Shown: positions 7,574-8,632 of the stretch, piece by piece
How positions within the stretch are numbered: position 1 is the stretch's first letter
Layout of the letters: the number at the start of each line of letters is the position of its first letter
From: Candidatus Neomicrothrix sp. UBA672
Lineage (GTDB): Bacteria > Actinomycetota > Acidimicrobiia > Acidimicrobiales > MedAcidi-G1
Reading direction: 5' to 3'
DNA: 8,632 nt
NCBI GenBank assembly: GCA_002299135.1
Contig: DBNM01000096.1
Location: forward strand, 26,603-35,234
Notes under the pieces: generated by a model
The model's input: only the letters and a program-made list of their open reading frames with translations
Database searches by the model: none
What the model was told of the DNA's origin: nothing
Made by a program: the position numbers and the translations under genes

Positions 7574-8509
7574 ATGAATAAATCTTGCGAAAATCGAGTA
7601 GCAATTGTCACCGGTGCTGGAAGAGGAATAGGACGCGAGCATGCACTTATGCTTGCCAGTGAAGGTGCAAAAGTTGTAGTCAATGACCTTGGAGGAGATG
7701 AATCGGGACACGGTGCGGATCTCAGTCCTGCTCAAGAAGTAGTAAACGAGATTGCAGACATGGGTGGTGAAGCGATGGTCAATGGGTGTAACGTTGCCGA
7801 TTTTGATGCTGCGGGAGCGATGATACAAGAAGCGGTTGATAAATGGGGTCGAATAGACATACTCATAAACAACGCTGGAATCCTCAGAGATAGAATGCTG
7901 TTTTCAATGTCTGAAGATGACTGGGATTCAGTCATAAATGTTCACTTAAAAGGAACTTTTGCCCCGACTCACCACGCTTCGGTTTTTTGGAGAGAATCCG
8001 TTAAAGCAGGTGGTGAAACTTTTGGACGCGTGATTAACACCTCATCACCTTCGGGTATTTACGGAAATGTCGGTCAAACTAACTATGGTGCTGCAAAAGC
8101 TGGAATCGCTGCTTTTAGTGTCATTGCTGCACAGGAACTTTTTAAATACGGAGTAACCGTTAATTGTTTAGCTCCAACAGCAATCTCCCGTCTTACCGAA
8201 CCTTTGATGGGGGGAACTGACGGAGTTAGTGATGAAATTCGTGAATCAATGTCACCTAGATGGATTGCTCTAATCGCAACTTGGCTTTGTAGCGAACAAG
8301 CGCAGAATGTAACCGGTCGCGTGTTTGACATCCGTGGTGACAAACTTGGCATTGCTGAAGGATGGCATCTCGGCCCGAGTGAAACTCAGGGGGATGAACC
8401 ATCAGAACTTGACGCTGTAGTGAAGACTTTGATGGAAAAAGCGAGGCTGAATGCTGACATGTCAGGTCGAGATCGCGAAGGTCCGGGTTTTCCTCCGAAT
8501 ACAATCTGA
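7574..8509 (+). CDS. SDR-family NAD(P)-dependent oxidoreductase, hydroxyacyl-CoA dehydrogenase-like
   Basis: This 311-residue short-chain dehydrogenase oxidises or reduces a hydroxyl/carbonyl group with a nicotinamide cofactor. The cofactor motif TGAGRGIG is at 13-20, Asp38 ends the second strand (VVVNDLGG, suggesting NAD rather than NADP), NNAG is at 99-102, and the catalytic tetrad is Asn122, Ser158, Tyr171 and Lys175. The NDLGG segment and the extra C-terminal tail of about 50 residues resemble the group that includes (3R)-hydroxyacyl-CoA dehydrogenases of the 17-beta-HSD type 4 kind and many actinobacterial SDRs. SDR substrates are hard to predict, so this is only a hint of CoA-thioester or hydroxy-acid chemistry. 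The convergent enoyl-CoA hydratase-like gene next door is consistent with it. The gene follows a 68-base gap and may have its own promoter. Confidence 0.92.
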   Translation: MNKSCENRVAIVTGAGRGIGREHALMLASEGAKVVVNDLGGDESGHGADLSPAQEVVNEIADMGGEAMVNGCNVADFDAAGAMIQEAVDKWGRIDILINNAGILRDRMLFSMSEDDWDSVINVHLKGTFAPTHHASVFWRESVKAGGETFGRVINTSSPSGIYGNVGQTNYGAAKAGIAAFSVIAAQELFKYGVTVNCLAPTAISRLTEPLMGGTDGVSDEIRESMSPRWIALIATWLCSEQAQNVTGRVFDIRGDKLGIAEGWHLGPSETQGDEPSELDAVVKTLMEKARLNADMSGRDREGPGFPPNTI

Positions 8510-8528
8510 GGTTTGGATTCAGAAACCT
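8509..8528. terminator. Inverted repeat between convergent genes, possible two-way terminator
   Basis: AGGTTT (8509-8514) and AAACCT (8523-8528) are exact reverse complements around an eight-base loop, placed across both stop codons of the convergent SDR and enoyl-CoA hydratase-like genes. The position suits a shared terminator, but the stem is only six base pairs and there is no clear T-run on either side. Confidence 0.3.
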
Positions 8529-8632
8529 TTAAACTCTGCAGAACGTTTTTCTATCCACGCTAAAGCAGCTTCTTTAATGTCTTCTGTCTCGAAGTTAACT
8601 GATTGCGCTTGCGCTTCAGCTTCGAGGGACTG
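8519..8632 (-). CDS. Enoyl-CoA hydratase/isomerase family protein, C-terminal end only
   Basis: Read on the minus strand from the window edge, the sequence is open for 37 codons and ends with TGA (complement of 8519-8521). The encoded tail contains LEAEAQAQSVNF, then a Glu/Asp-rich turn, then ALAWIEKRSAEFKGF. This is the usual C-terminus of crotonase-family proteins, which commonly end with an E.....F.EKR.P.F.G pattern after a conserved EA.AQ helix. The family acts on acyl-CoA thioesters (hydration, isomerisation, hydrolysis or ligation). The catalytic part lies outside the window, so the reaction cannot be named. The gene runs toward the SDR gene, with nine bases between stop codons, and so is in a separate transcript from the main cluster. 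Confidence 0.75.
   Translation of the reverse strand, partial: QSLEAEAQAQSVNFETEDIKEAALAWIEKRSAEFKGF

Noticed and set aside
8083..8352. Minus-strand open frame inside the SDR gene
   Set aside because: It overlies the SDR catalytic region and has no family resemblance; it is a shadow of the coding frame.

Overview
The window looks like one catabolic gene cluster from a free-living, probably marine, heterotrophic bacterium. Base composition is moderate (by eye slightly A+T-rich). All six main genes lie on the + strand with 9-24 base gaps, except for one 68-base gap before the last of them. There is no rRNA, tRNA, transposase, phage gene or CRISPR array. The taxonomic guess rests only on gene content: a DddP-type DMSP lyase, a pyrrolysine-free MttB-family protein, a dimethylglycine-dehydrogenase-like protein fused to GcvT, and an enolase-superfamily dehydratase. 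Marine Alphaproteobacteria, SAR202-type Chloroflexota and marine Acidimicrobiia all carry such families, and I cannot choose between them.

Layout: 1-921 is the 3' part of a zinc-dependent medium-chain alcohol dehydrogenase whose start lies left of the window. 934-2163 is a mandelate racemase/galactonate dehydratase-like enolase-superfamily enzyme with an unusual metal site. 2188-3723 is an MttB-family (trimethylamine methyltransferase-like) protein. 3733-6177 is a two-part FAD dehydrogenase/GcvT fusion of the dimethylglycine/sarcosine dehydrogenase type. 6192-7505 is a DddP-like member of the M24 peptidase fold with every published DddP metal ligand and catalytic residue in place. After a 68-base gap that may hold a weak hairpin or promoter, 7574-8509 is a classical-type SDR oxidoreductase. 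On the opposite strand, 8632-8519 is the last 37 codons of an enoyl-CoA hydratase/isomerase family gene. It converges on the SDR gene with only nine bases between the stop codons, and a small inverted repeat spans the junction.

How the genes may work together (inference): the MttB-like protein and the FAD/GcvT fusion are both suited to removing methyl groups from methylated amines or other onium compounds and passing one-carbon units to a corrinoid or tetrahydrofolate. The DddP-like enzyme is suited to cleaving a sulfonium compound such as DMSP. The alcohol dehydrogenase, enolase-superfamily enzyme and SDR could process the remaining hydroxy- or carboxylate-bearing carbon skeleton. The combination suggests a pathway for an osmolyte-like methylated compound, possibly one not yet identified. 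The sharpest single oddity is the enolase-superfamily enzyme: every expected active-site residue falls at exactly the spacing of E. coli galactonate dehydratase, except that the first metal-binding Asp is Gly and the Asp of the His-Asp dyad is Asn.
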